Shown here piece after piece: positions 45,771-54,308 of a stretch of 64,000 nucleotides of DNA (positions within the stretch are counted from its first letter, which is position 1; every line of letters starts with the position of its first letter). The notes below the pieces were generated by a model. The model did not search any database, had not been told where the DNA came from, and saw only the letters and a list, made by a program, of their open reading frames with translations. The stretch comes from JAMXLG01 sp963818925 (GTDB taxonomy: Bacteria > Vulcanimicrobiota > Vulcanimicrobiia > Vulcanimicrobiales > Vulcanimicrobiaceae): positions 1,426,001-1,490,000 of the forward strand of contig CAWFTN010000001.1 in NCBI GenBank assembly GCA_963818925.1. The letters are read 5' to 3'. The position numbers and the translations under genes were made by a program.

Positions 45771-45863
45771 AGCGACGGTCGTCTATGCGAACGTCCTGAA
45801 CGCTCCAAAGAACACGGTGCGGGCGACGATTAGCTTCATCATCATAGCGCACTGATGCGTCCG

Positions 45864-46574
45864 TTAACCTAGGCGATCTCCATATTCCAGGAGCAGCGGT
45901 TCACTGCGTAACCGGTCCTTGAACGCGACCGGAATACCGTTTGCGATATCGATGTTTTGACTGGGCTGATCTTGCGCATGCACCTGCAGATGCGCCCCTC
46001 GCGTGCTCCCGGAGTTGCCGCAACGCGCAATCTGCGCGCCTGCGCGAACGTTGTCGCCGACGCGAACGTCGATCGAGTCCTTTTTCAAATGCGCGAGAAT
46101 GACGTAACCTCGCTTCGTCTGGATCGACACGTAGTTTCCGAACGGAAAGGTCCGTTCGCGTCGCGTTTCGCTTGGCGCCGCGTCTTCTCGCCGATTCTCG
46201 ACGTGCACGATCATCCCATCGCACGGAGCGAGGATTGGTTGATCCCAAGATTCGCCCTCGTCGCGGAAAAAATCGTACGCGAAGTACTGGTCGCTTACCG
46301 ACAAATGATGGTTGTGACGAGGATCCGGACCGCCCGCAGCGACACGCCAGCGATCCTCGAATGGCGGCTGCAGAATGATCGGATTCTGCGACGCGCGCTC
46401 CAGCCACCGTTTCGCGACGGCACCGTGGTTCAAGCGATCGTAGACAACAACGCCGGCGAGTGCCGCACAGGAAACGAAGAAGCCGATTTCGCCGATGCGC
46501 GGAGACCAAATCCACCAAAAGCCGAACGCTGCAATCAAAAGAACGAGCAGCGCGCGACTATTCGGCAGACGCAC
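45864..46574 (-). CDS. M23-family peptidase, membrane-anchored
   Basis: 236 residues. Two N-terminal hydrophobic segments (LLVLLIAAFGFWWIW and FFVSCAALAGVVVYD) precede the LytM domain. The zinc ligands are suggested by PRHNHHLSVSDQYFAYDF (His and Asp) and HLQVHAQ (HxH), with PCDGMIVHVENR and VSIQTKRGYVILAHLKK between. It should cleave peptidoglycan peptide bonds or be a divisome activator. It overlaps the acyl-CoA ligase end by 17 bases. Confidence 0.85.
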   Translation of the reverse strand: MRLPNSRALLVLLIAAFGFWWIWSPRIGEIGFFVSCAALAGVVVYDRLNHGAVAKRWLERASQNPIILQPPFEDRWRVAAGGPDPRHNHHLSVSDQYFAYDFFRDEGESWDQPILAPCDGMIVHVENRREDAAPSETRRERTFPFGNYVSIQTKRGYVILAHLKKDSIDVRVGDNVRAGAQIARCGNSGSTRGAHLQVHAQDQPSQNIDIANGIPVAFKDRLRSEPLLLEYGDRLG

Positions 46575-48184
46575 GCTGCCTCAACTTGTACCGTTGAACT
46601 TTGCCCGTTTCCGTTCGCGGAAGTTCGGTCACGAATTCGATCTCGCGCGGCGCTTTGAACGGCGCGATGACTCGCTTGACGTGTTCGCGCAGTTCCTCGA
46701 CCTTTTGCGCGGTGTGCTCTTCGACGTCCACCAGCACGACATAGGCCTTCACGATGTGCGTGTCGTGTCGCGGGTCGGGTTTCGCCACGACCGCAACTTC
46801 GCGCACGTGCTCGTGCGTGAGCAATGCCTGCTCCACTTCCGGTCCAGAAATGTTGTACCCGGCGGATACGATCATGTCGTCCGTGCGCGCGACGTAATAG
46901 AAGTAGCCGTCCTCATCCATCCGGTACGCATCGCCCGGGTAATTCCAGCCGCCCTGCACGTACGTCGACTGGCGCTCGTCATCGAGGTATTTACAGCCGG
47001 TCGGGCCTTTAACCGCGAGCCGTCCGACCTCCCCGCGTGGCAACGCCGCACCGTTCTCGTCGTGAATCTCGGCGATGTATCCCGGCACGGCTTGACCGGT
47101 CGAACCAGAACGCGCACGGTTCTTCGGGCTGCCGACAAAAATATGCAGCATCTCCGTGCTGCCGATGCCGTCGAGGATCTTCAAGCCCGTTCGCTCATGC
47201 CACGCGTCGAACACGGCTTTCGGTAACGTCTCTCCGGCCGAGACACACGTATGTAGCGTCGACACGTCGTACGTGTCCATGAGGCCCAACATCGTGCGGT
47301 ACGCGATCGGCGCCGTAAAGATCGTCGTCACGCCGAAACGGTCGATCGCCCGCAACAATTCTTCCGGCGGCGCCTTTTCAAGGAACAGCGTCGCGGCGCC
47401 GGCGTAGAGCGGAAAGAGCAGCAATCCGCCGAGGCCGAACGTGAACGCGAGCGGCGGGCTTCCGCAGAACAAATCGTCGGGCTTGGCCTCCAGCACCCGT
47501 GCGCCGTACGTGTCGCACGTCGCGACGAGATCGCGATGATAGTGCATCGCAGCTTTCGGCGTTCCGGTCGTCCCGGACGTAAATGCGACGATCGCAATTT
47601 CTTCGCGCGCCCGTCGGTACGTTGGCAAATGTACCCGACTTGCGATCCATGCGCGCTTCCAATCCGTCCGCCGCGTCCGTGTGCAGCAAGCAGAGACGAA
47701 CGTCGTCACGTCCCGCGCACGCCAACTCCAATTCGCCGGAGAGAGCCGCGTCACACAATGCAAGCGTGACGGCGGCTTTGTCGATCATGTAGCGCAGTTC
47801 GGTGGAGCGATAGAGCGGCATCGTCGTGACCGCGATCGCTCCGGCTTTGAGCACCGCGAGCCAGCACGCGGCAAGCATCGCGCAATTGGGCGCACGCAAG
47901 AGCACGCGATCGCCGGGAACAATGCCGAAATCGTCAGCCAGCACGTTTGCAATGCGATTGGCCGCGCGTTGCAAATCGTGGTACGTCCAATCGATTCCGC
48001 CCGGTACGACGATCGCGCGGCGTTCTCCGCGCCGTTCGTTCACGTGCCGGTCGACGAAATACTCTGCCGCATTCAAGGTGTCCGGATAATCGAGACCGGC
48101 GAGATCGAGCACGACGTCCGGCAATTGACCCGGCGCAGGCAAATGCTCTTCGGCGAAGCGGTCGACGTGGCCGGTGAAACGCAT
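46558..48184 (-). pseudogene. Benzoate-CoA-ligase family (probably 2-aminobenzoate-CoA ligase), frameshifted
   Basis: The 5' part (from ATG 48182-48184) encodes the N-domain: DTLNAAEYFVDRHVNERRGE, VVPGGIDWTYHDLQRAANRI and PLYRSTELRYMIDKA. It loses frame after SGTFANVPT. The 3' part in the +1 frame gives EEIAIVAFTSGTTGTPKAAM, PPLAFTFGLGGLLLFPLYA and the C-domain RTDDMIVSAGYNISGPEVEQ, ending RTETGKVQRYKL with the catalytic Lys. Removing one C from the ccc run at 47610-47612 restores 541 residues with NVPTAREEIAIVAF. It activates an aromatic acid with CoA and ATP. It may be a sequencing error or a real mutation. Confidence 0.85.
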
Positions 48185-49309
48185 CTACTCCTCCATGCTG
48201 GCGCGCGCGATCACGACCTTCTGGATCTCGCTTGCGCCTTCGTAAATCCGTAACGCGCGCACGTCGCGATACAGCCGTTCGACCAGTTCGCCTCGTGTGA
48301 CGCCGCGCCCGCCAAAGAGCTGCACCGCCCGATCGCATACGCGTCCCGCGGCTTCGGTTGCAAAGAGTTTCGCCATGGCGGCTTCGCGCGTCACGCGCGG
48401 CGAGCCGTCATCCTTCGTCCATGCTGCGCGATATACCAACAACGCTGAGGCATCGATATCGAGTGCCATATCGGCGATCGCTCCCTGTGTCAGCTGTAAC
48501 GCCGAGAGCGGCGCGCCGAAGAGCCGGCGCGAGCGCACGTGAGCGCGCGTCTCGTCAAACGCGCGACGCGCAAACCCGAGCGCAGCCGCGCCGACCGTGC
48601 TGCGAAACACGTCCAGTGTCGCCATTGCGATTTTGAATCCCTCACCTTCGGCGCCGATCCGGCGTTCGGCGGGAACCTCCATGCGCGAGAATGCGATCGT
48701 ACCGAGCGGATGCGGCGAAATGGTCTCGATGCGTTCGGCGACGTCCAAGCCGGGCGTGTCGCCGTCCACCGCGAATGCGGTCAGCCCTTTGGAACCGGTA
48801 TCGCTCGTTCGCGCAAACACGACGTACAGATCGGCAATCCCGCCGTTCGAGATCCATGTTTTTTCGCCGTCGATGACGTAGCGGTCGCCGGCACGCTCGG
48901 CACGCGTCGCGATCGCTGCTACGTCGGAACCGGCTTCCCGCTCGGAGAGCGCAAATGCGGCGATGCATGTTCCCGCTTCTACTCGCGGCAAGAAGCGTTG
49001 CCGCAGAGGCTCGTCGCCGAAAAGCGAAATCGTTCCGCTGCCCAGACCTTGCATCGCGAACGCGAAATCGGCGAGGGCGGACCGATATGCAAGGCGCTCG
49101 CGAATCAAACAGAGCGTACGCACATCGAGTTTCGTGCACGCTGACAACCAGCCGCCTTTCCCGAGCGCGCGAACCCATTCGCGGACCGCGGCGTCGGGAT
49201 CGCGTTCGTCATCAGCAATCGCCATGCCGGCAAGCCATGCGTCCAGATCGCGGGCGAGCGCGCGATGTTCGTCATCGAAGAACGGCCACGCGAGTTCGCG
49301 CGCGTCCAT
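48185..49309 (-). CDS. Acyl-CoA dehydrogenase of the aromatic-CoA cluster
   Basis: 374 residues from ATG 49307-49309, one base after the enoyl-CoA hydratase stop. FAD and substrate motifs: CIAAFALSEREAGSDVAAIA, KTWISNGGIADLYVVFART, and RDVRALRIYEGASEIQKVVI near the end with the catalytic Glu context of the family. It probably acts on a ring-cleavage CoA thioester in the 2-aminobenzoate route, which is inference from gene context. It abuts the ligase gene start. Confidence 0.88.
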   Translation of the reverse strand: MDARELAWPFFDDEHRALARDLDAWLAGMAIADDERDPDAAVREWVRALGKGGWLSACTKLDVRTLCLIRERLAYRSALADFAFAMQGLGSGTISLFGDEPLRQRFLPRVEAGTCIAAFALSEREAGSDVAAIATRAERAGDRYVIDGEKTWISNGGIADLYVVFARTSDTGSKGLTAFAVDGDTPGLDVAERIETISPHPLGTIAFSRMEVPAERRIGAEGEGFKIAMATLDVFRSTVGAAALGFARRAFDETRAHVRSRRLFGAPLSALQLTQGAIADMALDIDASALLVYRAAWTKDDGSPRVTREAAMAKLFATEAAGRVCDRAVQLFGGRGVTRGELVERLYRDVRALRIYEGASEIQKVVIARASMEE

Positions 49310-49310
49310 C

Positions 49311-50099
49311 TCAGTTACCCTCGAAGACCGGTTCGCATTTCGCAACGAACGCCTCGTACGCGCGGCGAAAATCACGCGTCTGCATGCATTGCGCTTGCGC
49401 TTGTGCTTCGGCATCGATCGCGTCGTCCAGCGGCATCGCCCACTCCTCGTGCAGCATGCGTTTCGTCATCGCGTGCGCGAACGTCGGTCCGTTGGCGAGT
49501 TTCGCAGCAACTGCTTGGGCTTCGCGAAGCACATCCATCGGCTCGTACACCGCGTTAAAAAAGCCCCAGCTGTGCGCTTCCGCCCCCGAGAGGGAGCGAC
49601 CCGTGTACAACAATTCCGATGCGCGCCCCAAGCCGATAATTCGCGGAAGCATCGCGCACGCGCCCATATCGCTGCCGGCGAGACCGACGCGGACGAAGAG
49701 AAACGCGACCTTTGCACGCGAAGTTCCGTACCGCAGATCGCTTGCCATCGCAAGGATCGCGCCGGCGCCCGCGCATACGCCGTCGATTGCAGCCACGATC
49801 GGTTGCGGCGCTGCGCGCATCGCTTTCACGAGATCGCCGGTCATTTGCGTGAATTGCAACAGCTCATCGGGACTGCGTTCGGTCAACGGTCCGATGATTT
49901 CGCGGACGTCCCCACCCGAGCAAAAATTCTCTCCGGCGCCGGTCAGCACGATGGTCTTGATATCGTCCCGCGCCCGCAGATCGCGAAACCAGTCGCGAAG
50001 CTCGGCGTACAATTCGAATGTGAGCGGATTCTTGCGTTCCGGCCGGTCCAGCGTGACCGTTGCAATGCGGTTCGCGATCTCGTAGTGCGCCTTCGTCAT
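49311..50099 (-). CDS. Enoyl-CoA hydratase/isomerase family
   Basis: 262 residues. The crotonase fold is clear with TLDRPERKNPLTFELYAEL, VLTGAGENFCSGGDVREIIG (first oxyanion hole), VDGVCAGAGAILAMASDLRY-like AAIDGVCAGAGAILAMASDL (second), and a C-terminal helix. The Glu pair typical of hydratases is not clear, so an isomerase or ring hydrolase-type role is possible. It precedes the acyl-CoA dehydrogenase and ligase genes. Confidence 0.88.
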   Translation of the reverse strand: MTKAHYEIANRIATVTLDRPERKNPLTFELYAELRDWFRDLRARDDIKTIVLTGAGENFCSGGDVREIIGPLTERSPDELLQFTQMTGDLVKAMRAAPQPIVAAIDGVCAGAGAILAMASDLRYGTSRAKVAFLFVRVGLAGSDMGACAMLPRIIGLGRASELLYTGRSLSGAEAHSWGFFNAVYEPMDVLREAQAVAAKLANGPTFAHAMTKRMLHEEWAMPLDDAIDAEAQAQAQCMQTRDFRRAYEAFVAKCEPVFEGN

Positions 50100-50102
50100 C
50101 GT

Positions 50103-50528
50103 CTATCGGATTCGAAACGGAAGGTCTTCTTCCGCCTCCACTCCCGCGGTCGTCCGCGCGATTACCCGCAACCGATAGGCGCGAACGAAGATCGGCGGCA
50201 AATCGTATACCGCGACCTCGAACGCGAACCGGCCTACGCCCCGTTTCGGCGCATCGATCGAAAACAGATTCGTACGTACCTCGACACTCGCAACGTTGCT
50301 GCTCGCCCAAATGCGTCCCGCGAAATGGGCGTCGGGGCCACGCGATACCGCCGGGGTGTAGTCGACATGCACGATCGCGGGCGGCGCACCGAGCGCACTC
50401 ATCGGCACGGCATACGTGCGCTCTGCGCGTGGCAGCGAGGCGGTGACGTTATTCGGCATCGCCGGCGACGGCGACGCACAAGCCGTTAGCGCGATAAGCG
50501 CCACGCCTGAAATGGTGGTGCGCGACAT
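50103..50528 (-). CDS. Lipoprotein of unknown function
   Basis: 141 residues from ATG 50526-50528. The N-terminus MSRTTISGVALIALTACASP has the lipobox LTAC. The rest is beta-rich (VHVDYTPAVSRGPDAHFAGR, VASVEVRTNLFSIDAP and FVRAYRLRVIARTTAGVEAE), like an Ig-like or fibronectin-like domain. It precedes the enoyl-CoA hydratase gene by 3 bases. It is only 23 bases from the divergent membrane protein start. Confidence 0.65.
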   Translation of the reverse strand: MSRTTISGVALIALTACASPSPAMPNNVTASLPRAERTYAVPMSALGAPPAIVHVDYTPAVSRGPDAHFAGRIWASSNVASVEVRTNLFSIDAPKRGVGRFAFEVAVYDLPPIFVRAYRLRVIARTTAGVEAEEDLPFRIR

Positions 50529-50551
50529 CGTTACAAGGGTCGGCTCGCAGG

Positions 50552-51583
50552 ATGCGTAAATCCTGCCGCATGACGGTGACGCCGCGCAGTTTGACGTTCG
50601 ACTATGCCGTCGCGCTTTGCAGCGTGTGGATTTCGAGCGGCTTCTTTCTCGATGCATGGGCGCACGGTCACGTGCCGGTCGAGACGTTCTTCACCCCGTA
50701 TCACGGCGTCTTCTACTCCGGCATGCTCGCCATGATCGTGGTGCTCGCCGCATACTGGTTGCGCCACCGCGGATTTCCCCGCGGATATCGGCTCGCGGTC
50801 CTCGGCATTCCAATTTTCATCCTGGCCGGTATCGGGGATTTGGTCTGGCATGCACTCATGGGAATCGAAGAAGGCGTCGATGCGCTGTTGAGTCCGACGC
50901 ATCAGTGCTTGGGCCTCGGCATCTTTTTTCTCGCGAGCGGGCCGATTCGTGCCGTTTTTGCCGACCGCGTCAACTCTACGTCGCTACGAACGCAACTGCC
51001 GCTCGTCCTGAGTCTGGTTGCATGGCTGACGCTCTTCCACTTCGGGACAGCGTATGCGTTCGATCCCGCCGCAGGAAGCACGAACGCACCGCCGCTGCAA
51101 AACGGCGCGATGCCGGACTATTTCACGGCGCTCGCAATTGGATATTACAAAATCTCGATCGGCGTACTGATCATGATCTTCCAAGCAATGGCGATGACCG
51201 GTTTCGCGCTCTACGCCGTTTCACGCATCCGCTTGGCCTTCGGCAGCTTCACCATCTTCTACGTGTTAGGAAATTCTGCGGCTGCCGCAGCATTTACGAA
51301 CGCAAGCCCGCTCCTCATAACCACGCTTTTGCAGTCGCTTGTTGCAGGACTCGTTGCCGACATCATCGTGTTTCGACGTGATCCGCAGCCGGATGATCCC
51401 ATTGCATACCGCGTTTTCGCCGTCAGCGTGCCCCTTGCATACATGGGTACCTATCTCATCGTGACGTTCGCATTCGACCGTTTGTGGTGGGATTGGAATG
51501 AAGCGCTCGGCGCGTGGATCTGGTGCGGTGTTACCGGCTTCGCGCTCAGCCTCATTGGAACCGCGCGGCGCACCGCGCAATGA
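50552..51583 (+). CDS. Multi-pass membrane protein of unknown function
   Basis: 343 residues (an ATG at 50570 would be an alternative start). About nine hydrophobic helices are seen, with His-containing loops WISSGFFLDAWAHGHVPVET, PYHGVFYSGMLAMIVV and GDLVWHALMGIEEGVDALLS and SPTHQCLGLGIFF. Histidines and acidic residues recur at helix ends, as in some metal- or haem-associated membrane proteins, but no family was recognised. It is coupled by ATGA to the next gene. Confidence 0.65.
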   Translation: MRKSCRMTVTPRSLTFDYAVALCSVWISSGFFLDAWAHGHVPVETFFTPYHGVFYSGMLAMIVVLAAYWLRHRGFPRGYRLAVLGIPIFILAGIGDLVWHALMGIEEGVDALLSPTHQCLGLGIFFLASGPIRAVFADRVNSTSLRTQLPLVLSLVAWLTLFHFGTAYAFDPAAGSTNAPPLQNGAMPDYFTALAIGYYKISIGVLIMIFQAMAMTGFALYAVSRIRLAFGSFTIFYVLGNSAAAAAFTNASPLLITTLLQSLVAGLVADIIVFRRDPQPDDPIAYRVFAVSVPLAYMGTYLIVTFAFDRLWWDWNEALGAWIWCGVTGFALSLIGTARRTAQ

Positions 51584-53109
51584 TTGCGTTCTTCGCCGCA
51601 CTGCTCACGTTGATCGCGCACGCGGCAACGGCGTGGCGCTACGGCTACTTTCGCGACGAATTGTATTTCATTGCATGCGCGCATCACCTCGCATGGGGAT
51701 ACGTCGATCAGCCGCCGCTCGTCGCATTCGCGGCGTTGCTCGCGCTTCCGGCACACGATTCACTCATCGCGTTGCGGGCGCTTCCCGTCATTGCAGCGGC
51801 GCTCACCACGGTCGTGGCGATCGCAATTGCGCGCGACCTTGGCGGAGGACGTTTCGCTCGGATCCTCACGGCAGTAACCGTCGGATTGATGCCGGCATAC
51901 CTCGCGCTTGGAAACGTGCTCACTACGACGTCGTTCGAAGGACTGTCATGGACGCTCGTCGTGTGGCTTGCGATTAAACTCGCGCGCGACGAAGACGCGT
52001 CGAGATCGCCGCGCGTATGGGCCGCGATTGCGCTCGCCGTTGCCTTCGGCCTTTATGGGAAATATTCGATGGGTCTCGCCGCCGCGTGTTTTCTCGCGGG
52101 ACTGCTGTTCACCGATCAGCGGCGAGTGCTCGCCACGCCGTGGTTTCCCGTTGCCATCGTCCTCGCGTTCGTGCTGGTCCTGCCGAACTTCATCTGGCAG
52201 TGGCAGCACGGGTTTCCGTTTATAGAAGTGCTCCAGGGCGATGCCGCCCACCGGCATCCGTTCAACAACGGCCTCGTTTTAGAATCGCGCAATCTCGCAT
52301 CGAATACGATCGCGTACATCGGCGAGCAGATTCTTTATACCAATCCGGTCGCGGTCCCGGTGTGGCTCGCGGGGATCATCGCCCCGTTCCTCGTACCGCG
52401 CTTGCGCCACGTTCGCTTCGTTCCGGTCGCGTGGGTGCTGTTGGTCGTGGTTGCGATCGCACTTGAGGCGAAAGGTTATTACACGACGGGAATCTATGCA
52501 GGCCTCTTTGCAATCGGTTCGGTCCTCGTCGAACAAGCCGCGCCGTGGCTTCGCACAACGGCAATTGTGTGTATTGCGTTCGTCGGCATCGTATCGATGC
52601 CGATGTCGATTCCGCTCTTGCCGCTGCGCGGATTCCTCTCCTACACGAAAGCGCTCGGACTCACGGGCCGCGACGGCGAACGCGTACGACTGATTCAACC
52701 GCTCTATGCGGAGGAATTCGGCTGGGACCGGCTTGCGCGCGACGTCGCACGCATCTATAACGCGATGCCGCTCGGCACCCGCAACCTTACCGCGATCTAT
52801 ACGGACACGTACGCAGATGCGGGCGCAATCGACTTCTTCGGAGGGCGGTACGGATTACCGAAAGCGATCAGCAGCCAAAACACGTACTGGCTCTGGGGCA
52901 ACCACGGCTACGACGGACAGACGCTCATCGCGATCGGGGCAACGCGGATCGACCTTTTGAAGCAGTACTACGAGCGATGCGATCGCGTCGCGACGTCGAC
53001 GGAACCATTGAAGTGGGTTGTTGAAGGCCCCTCACCGATCTACTTTTGCGCAGGGGCGAAAGAACCGTTCGATCAGATCTGGCAACATATTCGCTGGTAC
53101 GGCGCGTAA
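51580..53109 (+). CDS. Membrane glycosyltransferase, PMT/ArnT-like (GT39/GT83 type)
   Basis: 509 residues from ATG 51580, overlapping the previous stop. The catalytic RDELYFIACAHHLAWGYVDQ with Asp-Glu after the first helix, and PPLVAFAALLALPAHDSL, match the dolichyl/undecaprenyl-phosphate sugar-dependent family (PMT_2). About ten to twelve helices follow, with a soluble C-terminal domain. It probably glycosylates a lipid or protein outside the inner membrane. Confidence 0.82.
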   Translation: MIAFFAALLTLIAHAATAWRYGYFRDELYFIACAHHLAWGYVDQPPLVAFAALLALPAHDSLIALRALPVIAAALTTVVAIAIARDLGGGRFARILTAVTVGLMPAYLALGNVLTTTSFEGLSWTLVVWLAIKLARDEDASRSPRVWAAIALAVAFGLYGKYSMGLAAACFLAGLLFTDQRRVLATPWFPVAIVLAFVLVLPNFIWQWQHGFPFIEVLQGDAAHRHPFNNGLVLESRNLASNTIAYIGEQILYTNPVAVPVWLAGIIAPFLVPRLRHVRFVPVAWVLLVVVAIALEAKGYYTTGIYAGLFAIGSVLVEQAAPWLRTTAIVCIAFVGIVSMPMSIPLLPLRGFLSYTKALGLTGRDGERVRLIQPLYAEEFGWDRLARDVARIYNAMPLGTRNLTAIYTDTYADAGAIDFFGGRYGLPKAISSQNTYWLWGNHGYDGQTLIAIGATRIDLLKQYYERCDRVATSTEPLKWVVEGPSPIYFCAGAKEPFDQIWQHIRWYGA

Positions 53110-53118
53110 AACGGATAG

Positions 53119-53559
53119 CTATGGCGAATGGGCGCGACGCATCGCGGACTGCGTAAGTATTGCGTCGATTGAAAACCGCCCCGGACCCATGACCAAGAAC
53201 GCAATCATGGCGACGAGATAAAACAGCGGAACCTCAAACGATCCCGGACCCCCGATCCAGTGACCACCCATCGGCAGATGAACGCGCAGAATCGCAACGG
53301 CCATGTCGGCGATGATTCCAAGCGCAACGAGCGGCGTGAGAAATCCGACGATCAGTCCGAAGCCGCCGCAAAATTCCACGACGGCAACGATCGCTTGCAG
53401 CCATGCAGGCGCGAACGCGTGCGCCCCCATCCACGAGGCGGGATGCTGAATTTTCGGCCAGCCGTGCACCATGTACGCGAGTCCGACGATAATCCGAAGC
53501 AACAAGATTCCGGCCGACGTACGCGGCCCCACGATTTCGGTATTAAGCAGGCGGATCAC
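53119..53559 (-). CDS. DoxX-family membrane protein
   Basis: 146 residues from GTG 53557-53559, which overlaps the SDR stop (GTGA). The DoxX pattern LLRIIVGLAYMVHGWPKIQH and AWLQAIVAVVEFCGGFGLIV with GFLTPLVALGIIADMAVAI and HLPMGGHWIGGPGSFEVPL is clear. Four helices. DoxX proteins are often beside oxygenases or oxidoreductases and may be quinone-linked; function here is unproven. Confidence 0.9.
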   Translation of the reverse strand: MIRLLNTEIVGPRTSAGILLLRIIVGLAYMVHGWPKIQHPASWMGAHAFAPAWLQAIVAVVEFCGGFGLIVGFLTPLVALGIIADMAVAILRVHLPMGGHWIGGPGSFEVPLFYLVAMIAFLVMGPGRFSIDAILTQSAMRRAHSP

Positions 53560-54308
53560 GCTTCGAATCCTCCCGGAACGACGAGCGATACGCCGTTGTA
53601 TTCCCCGCATAAGAGCGTGAGCGAAGCTTGCGCGACTTCTTCTACGGTCGCAATGCGCCCCTCGGGATTCATCGTTGCTAGCGTTTCCCGTGCGGCATGC
53701 TCCGTGGCGCCGGTGTGTCGAACGATCTTTGATATCGCCTGCTGCATCATGGCCGTTTCAGTGTATCCAGGGCAAATTGCGTTCGCGGTAATACCGGTTT
53801 CGCTGAATTCGGCCGCGATTGCTCGCGTCAGTCCGATGACACCGTGTTTGCTGGCGCAATACGCAGAGATGTACGGAGCGCCGTAGAGGCCTGCGATGCT
53901 CGCCACGTTGAGGATACGTCCCCATTTATTGATTAGCATGTCCTGCGCGGCTTCACGGCTGCATAAAAACGAGCCGGTGAGGTTCGTCGCAACGACACGA
54001 TCGAAGAGCGCCTTGCTCGTGCGCGTCAGCGGCGCGGAATCCGAGATACCGGAATTATTGACGAGAATCTCAATCGGACCGTTGGCTCTGCGGCAGACGG
54101 CGAACGCGCGCTTTACTTGATCTTCATCGCTGACGTCGGCTTGTGCGGTCGTGAATTCACCGTGAGCATTCACGGGATTACGGCTCACGATGCTCACGCG
54201 CGCACCGTTTTCGTGCAGTGCCTGCGCAACAGCGCGCCCGATACCGCGCGCGCCGCCCGTCACGAGCGCATGTTTGCCGCTGAGGACCAGCAAGCAGTCA
54301 GAGGACAT
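53556..54308 (-). CDS. Short-chain dehydrogenase/reductase, 3-hydroxyacyl-type
   Basis: 250 residues. NAD(P)-binding HALVTGGARGIGRAVAQAL, ILVNNSGISD and catalytic Ser/Tyr/Lys in LNVASIAGLYGAPYISAYCA then SKHGVIG. It probably oxidises a hydroxyacyl-CoA in the aromatic-CoA route; gene context supports it. It overlaps the monooxygenase gene by 11 bases and leads into DoxX. Confidence 0.92.
   Translation of the reverse strand: MSSDCLLVLSGKHALVTGGARGIGRAVAQALHENGARVSIVSRNPVNAHGEFTTAQADVSDEDQVKRAFAVCRRANGPIEILVNNSGISDSAPLTRTSKALFDRVVATNLTGSFLCSREAAQDMLINKWGRILNVASIAGLYGAPYISAYCASKHGVIGLTRAIAAEFSETGITANAICPGYTETAMMQQAISKIVRHTGATEHAARETLATMNPEGRIATVEEVAQASLTLLCGEYNGVSLVVPGGFEA

Noticed and set aside
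48963..50489. A 508-codon open reading frame on the plus strand opposite the acyl-CoA dehydrogenase and enoyl-CoA hydratase genes
   Set aside because: It is the antisense reflection of two clearly functional genes; its Arg/Ser/His-rich composition has no domain or ribosome binding site.
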